A stretch of DNA of 39,545 nt from a virus. This document shows, one piece after another, positions 24,610 to 30,773 of this stretch. The stretch's first letter is position 1, and each line of letters starts with the position of its first letter. The notes beneath the pieces are model-generated. The model was not told the DNA's origin, did not search any database, and worked only from the letters and a program-made list of their open reading frames with translations. A program made the translations under genes and the position numbers. The stretch spans positions 1 through 39,545 of IMG/VR virus record IMGVR_UViG_3300009136_000018; one strand, 5' to 3'.

Positions 24610-25387
24610 TACGCCGCACCTTCGCCGGCACGTAGTTCAGCAGGTCTTTCGATTTTAGCCACGCCCATAGGTCGTCCACGCTCACGGTCGCACTGACTGA
24701 GTCAGTCGCGAACACCTCGCGCAGTCTCTGGTGGCCCCATTCTTGCCGGGCCTTCGCTGCTTTCTCTTCCCACCATTCTCGCGGAGCGATCCCGCTCTCG
24801 CCGACGGCGTGTTGGATGGTGTGACAGGCGTCACAGAGAGGTATAGCAGAAAACTGGGGCTTGATGCCAGTGCCGGCGCCAGCCGAGACCCGTCGCACGT
24901 GGGCAGCCTGCACGAAAAAGTGGGTGGTGCCGGTCGCCTCGTCGATGTGCATCTCCTGCTTGCCGCAGTGCCAGCACACCTGAGACTTGAGCCACAGCAG
25001 GAAGTCGATGTCACCGTGGTCACTGTCGGCCAGGGCGCGCAGCACCTTCGGCGATTGAAAGAACCCGCCCATGTAAAAGTGCTTGAGTATCTGGCCGGTC
25101 AGCGGATCCCGCTTCGACCCGACCGCTGTCGGTGTGGAGTTGATGGGGGGTCTCGCCTCCTCCTCTTCGTCATCGACCTGCCGTCCACTACCGGTGGTCG
25201 TGACACTATCGTAGCGTTCCTGGTCAGTTTGCTCTTCAACCAGGCGAGCCAACGCCACCGTGGTGCCAACCTCACATAGAAGGCCGAGCGCCGCTGATGT
25301 GTCGCCGTGATGTACGTCAACCTGGAGTCGGAGCGTTCCGTCTGCGAGGCTGGCGAACTTGGTGATGGTCCCTTGGATTGCACTCAC
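24533..25387 (-). CDS. HNH-type (DUF968-like) nuclease
   Basis: 284 residues from GTG 25387, which overlaps the previous stop (GTGA) and has GGAGG upstream; the longer frame from 25417 lies in the previous gene. N-terminal domain: QGTITKFASLADGTLRLQVD, beta-rich. An acidic linker follows (VDDEEEEAR). The nuclease region has CWHCGKQEMHID, HVRRVSAGAGTGIKP and PLCDACHTIQH: two CxxC pairs and His residues as in zinc-bound HNH endonucleases (DUF968 / Ref-like). It probably cleaves DNA in recombination or packaging. Confidence 0.75.
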   Translation of the reverse strand: MSAIQGTITKFASLADGTLRLQVDVHHGDTSAALGLLCEVGTTVALARLVEEQTDQERYDSVTTTGSGRQVDDEEEEARPPINSTPTAVGSKRDPLTGQILKHFYMGGFFQSPKVLRALADSDHGDIDFLLWLKSQVCWHCGKQEMHIDEATGTTHFFVQAAHVRRVSAGAGTGIKPQFSAIPLCDACHTIQHAVGESGIAPREWWEEKAAKARQEWGHQRLREVFATDSVSATVSVDDLWAWLKSKDLLNYVPAKVRRSVEQGQRARASGSAGAVGEDAVVEG

Positions 25388-25542
25388 GTCACCTCCTCGG
25401 ATTTTGCAATGCGGCACGGCACCTTCTTGAAGTGCACCTCGATGGCGGCTTCGAGCATGTCCATCGCCGCGAGTTCAGCAGCCATCATGCACCGACAGTA
25501 GTAGTGCTCGCACCTCACCTGCGCAGCGACGATGGCAGTCAC
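25384..25542 (-). CDS. 52-residue Cys-containing small protein
   Basis: GTG 25542 overlaps the preceding stop and its TGA overlaps the start of the HNH gene, the same coupled pattern as its neighbours. It contains VRCEHYYCRCMMAAELAAMD, with three Cys and His close together, and a short helix (AAIEVHFKKVPCRIA). Too short for a family call. The coupling at both ends and GGAGG of the next gene lying in its 3' end support expression. Confidence 0.6.
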   Translation of the reverse strand: MTAIVAAQVRCEHYYCRCMMAAELAAMDMLEAAIEVHFKKVPCRIAKSEEVT

Positions 25543-25814
25543 TTCGACATGGTCTCGCGAAACAACCGGGCGATGCGCTGTGCTCGCGCAAGCTCCACCA
25601 GGTTGGCGTCTTGAATCTCATCAGCGGTCGCGCAGCGCAGCTGCATCTCGTCATCGAACGTGCACACCTCGGAGCAGTACGCACACACCGACACGTCACC
25701 TGGCTTCGGCACTAAGCTCTCATCGAGCAGCTCGTCGCTGTCGGCTTTGCCGATGCCGGTCGACATGTCGAGCTTCTTTCCGCAGTGTGGGCATGGGTAC
25801 GTGTACGTTGTCAT
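25539..25814 (-). CDS. Small zinc-ribbon protein
   Basis: 91 residues from ATG 25814, overlapping the first gene's stop (ATGA); the longer upstream frame is in that gene. It has YPCPHCGKKLDMSTGIG, later VSVCAYCSEVCTFDDEM and LRCATADEIQDANLVEL, a two-CxxC ribbon followed by a helix (QRIARLFRE). The KPGDVSVCxxC..D..LxLR..T..E pattern is common in small phage proteins. Function unknown. Confidence 0.7.
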   Translation of the reverse strand: MTTYTYPCPHCGKKLDMSTGIGKADSDELLDESLVPKPGDVSVCAYCSEVCTFDDEMQLRCATADEIQDANLVELARAQRIARLFRETMSK

Positions 25815-26032
25815 TCGTCGCTCCCGAAGTTGCTGGCGTGTCCCATGTAGATGTGACCGCAACGCCGGCAGTACATCTTGGCGTAGAGGGTGAAGCCGGC
25901 GAAGTGTTGGCCCTGGTCGATGAGCCTCTTCACCGTGGGGATGTCGGAGGCCTTGATGCCTTCCTCGGCAGCGCACGTCCAACTGTGATCACCCATGAAG
26001 CAGAGCAGCATGCCCAGTAGTTTTCTCCACAT
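25811..26032 (-). CDS. Small Cys protein (DUF1660-like), first gene of the divergent operon
   Basis: 73 residues. It starts WRKLLGMLLCFMGDHSWTC, then GFTLYAKMYCRRCGHIYMG. The GD/GH..W near the start and a CxRCG later resemble the small prophage DUF1660 group. ATG 26032 has AGGGG about 7 nt before it, itself preceded on the minus strand by an unbroken A8 run and other A's, which could enhance ribosome loading. It opens the leftward operon after the divergent control region. Function unknown. Confidence 0.65.
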   Translation of the reverse strand: MWRKLLGMLLCFMGDHSWTCAAEEGIKASDIPTVKRLIDQGQHFAGFTLYAKMYCRRCGHIYMGHASNFGSDE

Positions 26033-26347
26033 GTCGGTCCCCTTCTTTTTTTTCTTCCCGATGAGCGGGTTCGGTTCCGTGGCGCAGGAGTTCTCCTACA
26101 CCAGCAGTGTATGCGAGACCCCCACAGCGAGCGTGTTTCGGACACGAGGCGTGCAGGTCGGCAACTGTCAGTGCTTTCCAACACCGTCCGGTCTCGCGGC
26201 TTGCCGATACGTTCACCGCTGCGCTTGGCCGGTCCCCCAGTAGCGCGCTATGCCATGCCGCTGGTGCTACGAGAGCGTCCAGCACAGCATGGCCGTGACG
26301 AGATAGTTGTATGCGCGGGGGTTGACGCTCTTCTTGAGCATCACCAC

Positions 26348-26390
26348 CAACGTCACCATCGACAATACGCCTGGTGCTGGCAACGATCAA
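26348..26390 (-). promoter_or_regulatory. Leftward promoter of the divergent operon
   Basis: Minus-strand TTGATC (26390..26385), exactly 17 nt, TATTGT (26367..26362). The -35 box lies in GGTTGATC, which has the GTTGA half-site. GACGTTG follows the -10 box after 7 nt (26354..26348), the same distance and the same element as in two rightward promoters. This gives a leader of about 320 nt before the first gene at 26032. Confidence 0.6.
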
Positions 26391-26394
26391 CCTG

Positions 26395-26403
26395 TGCTAT
26401 CCT
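26395..26403 (+). promoter_or_regulatory. Candidate rightward extended -10 promoter for the ERF unit
   Basis: TGCTATCCT is an extended -10 box (TGn plus TATCCT). No good -35 is present 17 nt upstream (TGCTGG). It overlaps the leftward promoter region, so the two would compete or be switched together. A second weak candidate is TACTCT at 26542-26547, 12 nt before the GACGTTGCA element; neither is proven. Confidence 0.35.
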
Positions 26404-26471
26404 TCAGTCACCTCGGAGCCGGGCTCTCCCCCCGTGTTGAGCACCACCGAGTAGTACGAGCAGTCTCTTCT

Positions 26472-26581
26472 GATTGTCACCGTGCAACGTCTCTGGCGCC
26501 CCCTCCTTCGGGAGGGGGTGGTCGGACCCTCCCTGAAGCGCTACTCTCTGGTCTCCTGTGACGTTGCAACCGGAGACAATC
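26472..26581 (+). repeat. Long imperfect inverted repeat in the ERF leader
   Basis: Left arm 26472-26491 contains GATTGTC then TGCAACGTC; right arm 26560-26581 contains GACGTTGCA then GAGACAATC. The arms are complementary with two or three extra bases between the two blocks. The right arm includes the ERF Shine-Dalgarno (GGAG at 26572-26575), 8 nt before ATG 26584. If transcribed from an upstream promoter, the folded leader would cover the ribosome site; as DNA, the arms are two inverted copies of the GACGTTGCA element. Confidence 0.65.
26497..26520 (+). other. Very stable UUCG hairpin nested in the ERF leader
   Basis: CCCCCTCC-TTCG-GGAGGGGG: 8 perfect bp closed by the ultra-stable UUCG tetraloop, with a further G-U and C-G pair at the base. 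It lies between the arms of the large inverted repeat. No U run follows, so it is not a standard terminator. It could nucleate folding of the leader or cause pausing. Confidence 0.6.
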
Positions 26582-26583
26582 TG

Positions 26584-27351
26584 ATGCCCGACACGCACCC
26601 TGCGATGACTGCGCCTGCGCCTGAGCCCCTCGCCATCCCGCCCAACTACATCCCCGAGTGCTCGAAGACCCACACCAAGATGTTCCCCGCGCTGCTGGCT
26701 TTGCAAGCGCAGCTCGACCCCATCAAGAAGGCCTCGGAGAACGACCACCTCAAGTCCACCTACGCCGACCTGGTGGCAGTGTGGAACGCCATCCGCTCGC
26801 CGCTGCAGGCGCTCGGGTTGCTGGTCCTGCAAGAGCCACACCCACATCCCCGCGGTGCGATGGTCACCACCACCCTGGTGCACGTGGAGTCTGGCGAGTG
26901 GCGACGCAGCACCCTGTTCATCCCGGCGCGCAAGGCCGACGCCCAGGCCTTCGGGTCGGCCCTGACCTACTGCCGGCGTTACAGTTTGATGACGGTGCTG
27001 GGATTGAACACCACCGACGACGACGGGCACGCTGCGAGCTTGGAGCCACCACCAGCAGCTCGCCTGCCGGGCCCACCCGAGAAGCACGCCGCCACCGTGG
27101 CGAAGGACGAAGCCGCCCAGAAGGGGTGGGAGGCCTGGGGCCAACGCCAAGCGCTGCAGCTCCAGGGGTGCAACGACGAGGGCCAGCTCATCGCGGCGTG
27201 GACCGGCATGCAACCCGAGCTGAAGGGCGCGCCTGACTTCGTGCGTGGCATGCTGCTCGGGGTGAAGGACCAGGAGAAGACGCGCTGGCTCGCAGCATCC
27301 GGTGCTGGCAACCTGCCCAACGGTGTCGCTGGCGACGACGTGCCCTTCTGA
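26584..27351 (+). CDS. erf: ERF-family single-strand annealing protein
   Basis: 255 residues from ATG 26584 with GGAG 8 nt upstream; the longer frame from 26482 lies in the leader repeat. The ERF core is clear: LALQAQLDPIKKASENDHLK, STYADLVAVWNAIRSPLQAL and the hallmark AQAFGSALTYCRRYSLMTVL followed by DDDGH. The C-terminal half is Pro/Ala-rich, then helical, and ends GDDVPF, much like the acidic tip of SSB. It anneals complementary strands in recombination or circularisation and probably works with the phage SSB three genes on. Its stop overlaps the next start (TGATG). Confidence 0.9.
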   Translation: MPDTHPAMTAPAPEPLAIPPNYIPECSKTHTKMFPALLALQAQLDPIKKASENDHLKSTYADLVAVWNAIRSPLQALGLLVLQEPHPHPRGAMVTTTLVHVESGEWRRSTLFIPARKADAQAFGSALTYCRRYSLMTVLGLNTTDDDGHAASLEPPPAARLPGPPEKHAATVAKDEAAQKGWEAWGQRQALQLQGCNDEGQLIAAWTGMQPELKGAPDFVRGMLLGVKDQEKTRWLAASGAGNLPNGVAGDDVPF

Positions 27352-27788
27352 TGTTCAAGGCACCCGATAAGTATCGGGCCACCTTCGGTCCCGGTCACGC
27401 GCTGAACTCGACGCCGGCCTTCGGCAACAACGGTGTCTTCGTCCTGCCGTACAAGGGCAGGCGCCTGTACTGCATCGCCTCCGACGGTGCCGGCTGGGAG
27501 CACGTGTCGGTCACCGTGCAGACGGGCAACGCCGCTGCATCGGGCGGCACGTATCAGATCCCAAAGTGGCGCGAGATGTGCCACGTGAAGGACACGTTCT
27601 GGGGCGACGAAGACACCGTGCTGCAGTACCACCCGCCGAAGTCGGTGTATGTGAACTGCCACCCATCATGCCTGCACCTCTGGCGACCCATCACCGCTTA
27701 CGTGCCGGTGCCTGACCCACTGCTAGTAGGACCACAGGATGGCGACGACCGGGGAGCCATCGATCCACACACCGGGAGCAAACTATGA
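27351..27788 (+). CDS. DUF7694-type protein, unknown function
   Basis: 145 residues. It contains GWEHVSVTVQTGN, IPKWREMCHVKDTFWGDEDT, VLQYHPPKSVYVNCHPSCLH and LWRP. This W-E-H-V-S-V ... P-x-W-x-EM ... KDxFW ... HPxxSxYVNxHPxCLHLWR pattern is that of a common phage family (DUF7694 by recollection). It lies in the recombination block between ERF and Gp157, coupled to both by overlaps (TGATG and a 4-nt overlap). Role unknown. Confidence 0.72.
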   Translation: MFKAPDKYRATFGPGHALNSTPAFGNNGVFVLPYKGRRLYCIASDGAGWEHVSVTVQTGNAAASGGTYQIPKWREMCHVKDTFWGDEDTVLQYHPPKSVYVNCHPSCLHLWRPITAYVPVPDPLLVGPQDGDDRGAIDPHTGSKL

Positions 27789-28288
27789 CAACACTCTCCG
27801 AACTCACCCAGCAGCTCACCGAACTTGTCTACATGGAGGAGCACCTCGACCCGCAGACGTACAGCGACACGCTCGAAGGTGTCGAGGGTGCGTTCGAGGT
27901 GAAAGCAGAGAAGGTGGTCTATGCCATCCAGGGGATCGCCGCACGTGCCGAGATGATGAAGGAGCAGGCGAAGCGGTTCCGCGAGCGCATCGCCACCATC
28001 GAAGCCAACGCCGACTACCTGCGGATGTATCTCAAGCACGCGCTGGAGATTGCCGGCAAGAAGCTGGTCGAGACGCCTGCCTTCACCATCCGGTTGCGCG
28101 CATCGACCGCGGTCACCATCACGTGCGAGGATGACGTGCCGACACAGTTGATGCGCATCACCACCTCGAAGGCGCCCGACAAGACTGCCATCCGCAAGCA
28201 GCTCAAGGCCGGCGAGGAAGTACCCGGCGCCGAACTCGAAAACCGTGTCAGCCTGATCATCACCGGAGGGAACGATGGCAAACCTTAA
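27785..28288 (+). CDS. Gp157-family protein (siphovirus Gp157-like)
   Basis: 167 residues. It has the family pattern: helical N-terminus, VEGAFEVKAEKVVYAIQGIA, AEMMKEQAKRFRERIATIEA, NADYLRMYLKHALEIAGKKL, then a strand region AFTIRLRASTAVTI, the VPTQLMR segment and KTAIRKQLKAGEEVPGAELE. Gp157 proteins are usually encoded beside ERF/RecT and SSB genes; a resistance or recombination role has been proposed in streptococcal phages. It overlaps SSB by 14 nt. Confidence 0.85.
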   Translation: MTTLSELTQQLTELVYMEEHLDPQTYSDTLEGVEGAFEVKAEKVVYAIQGIAARAEMMKEQAKRFRERIATIEANADYLRMYLKHALEIAGKKLVETPAFTIRLRASTAVTITCEDDVPTQLMRITTSKAPDKTAIRKQLKAGEEVPGAELENRVSLIITGGNDGKP

Positions 28289-28685
28289 CAACGTCCAGAT
28301 CATCGGGCGCCTCGGGAAAGACCCCGAGACCCGGTACACCACAGGTGGCAAGGCAGTCACCAAGTTCAGCGTCGCCGTCGAGGGCTACGTGCCGAAGGAC
28401 AGCGACAAGCCGAAGCACACCGAGTGGTTCAACGTCGTCGGCTTCGACAGGCTGGCCGAGGTGTGCACCGAGTACCTCGGCAAGGGTGACGAGGTGTACG
28501 TGCAGGGTGAGCTGGAGACCCGCGAGTACGAGAAGGACGGGCAGCGCCGGTTCTTCACCGAGCTGAAGATGCGCAACATGCAGATGCTCAAGACCAAGGC
28601 GAAGCCGGCGCACCAGGAGAGCGCGCCCCGAGCCCAACCGGAACAGGCGCAAGTCCCTGATTTTGATGACGACATCCCCTTCTGA
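28275..28685 (+). CDS. ssb: Single-stranded DNA-binding protein
   Basis: 136 residues. OB-fold pattern: NLNNVQIIGRLGKDPETRYT, KFSVAVEGYVPK, EWFNVVGFDRLAEVCTEYL, KGDEVYVQGELETREYE. The C-terminus is VPDFDDDIPF, the same as the last eight residues of E. coli SSB, which dock host repair and replication proteins. Ribosome site GGAGGG at 28265-28270, inside the previous gene. It protects ssDNA during ERF-mediated annealing and probably recruits host SSB partners. Confidence 0.93.
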   Translation: MANLNNVQIIGRLGKDPETRYTTGGKAVTKFSVAVEGYVPKDSDKPKHTEWFNVVGFDRLAEVCTEYLGKGDEVYVQGELETREYEKDGQRRFFTELKMRNMQMLKTKAKPAHQESAPRAQPEQAQVPDFDDDIPF

Positions 28686-28693
28686 TACCGGGG

Positions 28694-28739
28694 GTTGACA
28701 CTCAACTGCCAGTTGACTATGCTTCGTCTTGACGTTGCA
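28694..28739 (+). promoter_or_regulatory. Early promoter A with two operator palindromes
   Basis: TTGACA (28695-28700), 17 nt, TATGCT (28718-28723). Palindrome GTTGA-CAC-TCAAC (28694-28706) covers the -35 box. A second palindrome, TCAACT-GCC-AGTTGA (28702-28716), shares its left half with the first and fills the spacer. GACGTTGCA follows the -10 box after 7 nt (28731-28739), then AGGAGA and the ATG at 28754. A dimeric repressor on either palindrome would block polymerase. Confidence 0.75.
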
Positions 28740-28753
28740 TAGGAGACTGACAG

Positions 28754-29653
28754 ATGACGAAGCGAACCGACCCCCACCACGAGAACGTACTGCGCCCCGA
28801 GGATTACGAGGTGCAGGAGTACATCTACACCAAGCTCCCCCCGCTTGGCTTCGACATGAGTGCCGCCGGCCTGGCGCACTTTCGCACGATGATTGACGAG
28901 TTCCGCGCCGACATGGAGCGGGTCAACAGCCTGCTCGCCCAGAAGGGCAACATGATCCACGGTGGCTGGTCCTCGTGCGACCACTGCGGCGCGCACTACC
29001 ACCACGGTGCCCTGCTCAAGCACATCCCCACGGGTCACTACATCACCGTCGGCTGGCAGTGTGCCGAGCAGCGCTTCGAGATGGGCAACGCCGCCTTCCA
29101 GCGCAAGCGCATCGAGAAAGTGATGAAGGCGATCCGCGCCCGTCGCGGTCGCTTCTCCAAGCTGCGTCGCTTCGTCGAGGAGAACCCCAGCGTGCGCCTG
29201 CTCTCGCAGTACCGCGACATCCAGTTCTTTAAGTCGCTGCGCACTCAGCTGATGGAGCGCTGCACCTTGAGCGAGAAGCAGGTCGACTGCATCCCCGCCG
29301 CCATCGAGCGCCAGGAGAAGTGGAAGGCCGAGCGCATCGAGCGCGACGAGCGCATGCCCGAAGCCACCCCCGTCGTCGAGGGTCGCATCGACATCACGGG
29401 TGAGGTGCTCTCCACGAAGCTGCAGGACAGCGACTACGGCACGCAGTACAAGTGGCTGGTCATCGACGACCGCGGCTTCAAGGTGTGGGGCACCATCCCT
29501 GCCGCTGCGCTCGACGGCGAAGAGACCCTCGCCACGCTGCGTGGTAAGCGCGTGAGCTTCACCGCTGCCGTCACGAAGAGTGACCGCGACGAGAGCTTCG
29601 GATTCTACAAGCGCCCGACCTGCCCGAAAGTGCTCGCCTCAACTGCGAGTTGA
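28754..29653 (+). CDS. Zinc-finger and OB-fold-like protein, unknown function
   Basis: 299 residues. The N-terminal half has SSCDHCGAHYHHGALLKHIP, then TGHYITVGWQCAEQRFEMGN: CxxCG, two His and a later Cys, as in a zinc knuckle seen in similar phage proteins. Around residues 130-190 it is helical and basic. The C-terminal third reads like an OB fold: GEVLSTKLQDSDYGTQYKWL, FKVWGTIPAAAL, RGKRVSFTAAVTKSDRDESF and a closing FYKRPTCPKVL. This fits nucleic-acid binding, possibly in recombination. Its stop codon lies within promoter B. Confidence 0.65.
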   Translation: MTKRTDPHHENVLRPEDYEVQEYIYTKLPPLGFDMSAAGLAHFRTMIDEFRADMERVNSLLAQKGNMIHGGWSSCDHCGAHYHHGALLKHIPTGHYITVGWQCAEQRFEMGNAAFQRKRIEKVMKAIRARRGRFSKLRRFVEENPSVRLLSQYRDIQFFKSLRTQLMERCTLSEKQVDCIPAAIERQEKWKAERIERDERMPEATPVVEGRIDITGEVLSTKLQDSDYGTQYKWLVIDDRGFKVWGTIPAAALDGEETLATLRGKRVSFTAAVTKSDRDESFGFYKRPTCPKVLASTAS

Positions 29654-29695
29654 CACTCAACCCCGAGTCATGGTACTATGCGCATTGACGTTTCA
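29639..29695 (+). promoter_or_regulatory. Early promoter B with mirrored operator palindromes
   Basis: TTGACA (29650-29655), 18 nt, TACTAT (29674-29679). TCAACT-GCG-AGTTGA (29639-29653) lies upstream and GTTGA-CAC-TCAAC (29649-29661) covers the -35; they share one half-site. The order is the mirror image of promoter A. GACGTTTCA starts 7 nt after the -10 box (29687-29695). The upstream palindrome contains the stop codon of the preceding gene. Confidence 0.72.
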
Positions 29696-29711
29696 CATGG
29701 GAGCACTGCGA

Positions 29712-29990
29712 GTGAGCGCATCAGTAGTCAAGTGGCGCACCGACGAGGGAGGGGTGGTCACGGCCATCCTTCTCGGTCGGGGGCGCAAGTACCTGCGGAT
29801 CATCCCCATCGACAGTGCCGGCATCAAGCTCGCGAACGTCCCCTTCGACGAAGAGCGACACATGGTGCCGGCGACGTTCCGCGACAAACCCTACCCCGTC
29901 AAGCGAGCTGCCAGGAGCATCCTGAAGTTCGGCAAGACGTTCGGCATCACCAAGACTGCGAAGGCAGCACTGAAGGAGACGTTGACATGA
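29712..29990 (+). CDS. Small basic protein, 92 residues, unknown function
   Basis: Starts at GTG 29712, with GGGAG 8 nt upstream and directly after promoter B; an ATG at 29697 is in frame but has no spacing for a ribosome site. It reads VVKWRTDEGGVVTAILLGRG, RKYLRIIPIDSAGIKLANVP, then a basic C-terminus (VKRAARSILKFGKTFGITKT). The stop overlaps the next ATG. Not recognised. Confidence 0.65.
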   Translation: MSASVVKWRTDEGGVVTAILLGRGRKYLRIIPIDSAGIKLANVPFDEERHMVPATFRDKPYPVKRAARSILKFGKTFGITKTAKAALKETLT

Positions 29991-30340
29991 GCACCAGCTA
30001 CGACGATTGCCAAGACATCGCGAAGGAGCGTGACCGCGAGGATCGCGAGTACGAGATCCGCCAGCGTGCGCTCGGTCCCATCGGCCAGCGCCCCAGCGAG
30101 CCAGGCCACCGCAAGCCGCTGCGCCAGCTCGTGCGCGACAGGGTCATCGCCACCGTCGCCGAGCTTCGCGACAACGCCGAGCTTGCCACCGGTTACGGCA
30201 CGACGCACTACGCACCCGGCGACCCGGTCGGCGAGGATCACTTCGTGGACGGTCCCTGCTGGGTGACCCACGTCGACCTGATGTCCGAGCTGGACGACCT
30301 GCTCGACGACATGAACACCATCGAGAAGGAGGGCTGGTGA
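29987..30340 (+). CDS. Acidic helical protein, 117 residues, unknown function
   Basis: ATG 29987 overlaps the stop before (ATGA). The first half is highly charged (IAKERDREDREYEIRQRALG), the second has THVDLMSELDDLLDDMNTIE, an acidic helix. It has no known motif. It is coupled to genes on both sides, within the promoter-B transcript. Confidence 0.62.
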   Translation: MSTSYDDCQDIAKERDREDREYEIRQRALGPIGQRPSEPGHRKPLRQLVRDRVIATVAELRDNAELATGYGTTHYAPGDPVGEDHFVDGPCWVTHVDLMSELDDLLDDMNTIEKEGW

Positions 30341-30708
30341 TGACCGCTATCGTGAAAATCATCGAGGTGCGCGACGTTGCCACCTGCATGCCCTGCCTCG
30401 CCATCCAGCCCAACCCCCAGACCGAGGCCGAGGTGTGGGCATTCAGCCGCACTGGCTACGGACTGGAGCCCTCCGACCACCGTCAGTACGTCCTGATGGT
30501 GCCGCTGAACCCAGGCCAGGGGATCATGACAGCCGACCCCTACTGCCAGCCAGGGGCCCCCGAGCGCCGCACGATGTTCGAGGCCCACCGCTACGTCATC
30601 AAGCACTGGGACGAGCTGTCCTCGGGCGACGTGGTGGATGTGGAGTACATCATGGGCGAGACCGAAGAACCGAAACGCCCCGACCGCTACTACAAGATGG
30701 GGGGTTGA
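30340..30708 (+). CDS. Unknown protein, 122 residues
   Basis: The start is ATG 30340 (overlapping TGA) or an in-frame GTG at 30337. It reads IVKIIEVRDVATCMPCLAIQ, with CMPC near the start, then FEAHRYVIKHWDELSSGDVV and DVEYIMGETEEPKRPDRYY. Probably a compact beta-alpha protein. Its stop codon lies inside operator C. Family not recognised. Confidence 0.62.
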   Translation: MTAIVKIIEVRDVATCMPCLAIQPNPQTEAEVWAFSRTGYGLEPSDHRQYVLMVPLNPGQGIMTADPYCQPGAPERRTMFEAHRYVIKHWDELSSGDVVDVEYIMGETEEPKRPDRYYKMGG

Positions 30709-30754
30709 CACTCAACCCCTGGTTCAGTACCCTAGTCCTGCGATTGACGTTGCA
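30701..30754 (+). promoter_or_regulatory. Early promoter C with a long operator palindrome
   Basis: TTGACA (30705-30710), 17 nt, TACCCT (30728-30733). GGGGTTGA-CAC-TCAACCCC (30701-30719) is a perfect 8-bp-arm palindrome over the -35 box and the previous gene's stop codon. GACGTTGCA lies at 30746-30754, here 12 nt after the -10 box, followed by GAGGAGA and ATG 30774. Confidence 0.7.
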
Positions 30755-30773
30755 CACACAGAGGAGACGCAAC

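Larger units (their letters stand above)
26033..26583. other. Non-coding divergent control region
   Basis: 551 nt with no convincing gene on either strand; the open frames here are Arg/Pro/Ala-rich and have no ribosome site. It separates the leftward and rightward transcription units. It contains a leftward promoter (26362-26390), an overlapping rightward extended -10 (26395-26403), scattered GTTGA/TCAAC half-sites (26321-26325, 26388-26392 and 26436-26440), a hairpin CGTGT-TTCGG-ACACG near 26132-26146 and a large inverted repeat with a nested strong hairpin before the ERF gene. No iterons were seen, but a replication origin cannot be excluded. Confidence 0.7.

Noticed and set aside
26046-26069. 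T8 run next to a CCCG/CGGG hairpin as a terminator
   Set aside because: The order is wrong for either strand: on the plus strand the T run precedes the stem, and on the minus strand the stem is followed by A's. It looks like an A-rich ribosome-loading region of the 26032 gene.
25989-26390. Minus-strand frame across the divergent region
   Set aside because: It overlaps the true first gene in another frame, lacks a ribosome site and has composition of non-coding GC-rich DNA.
29697-29990. ATG start at 29697 for the 92-residue protein
   Set aside because: It has no ribosome site in range; the GTG at 29712 has GGGAG at good spacing.
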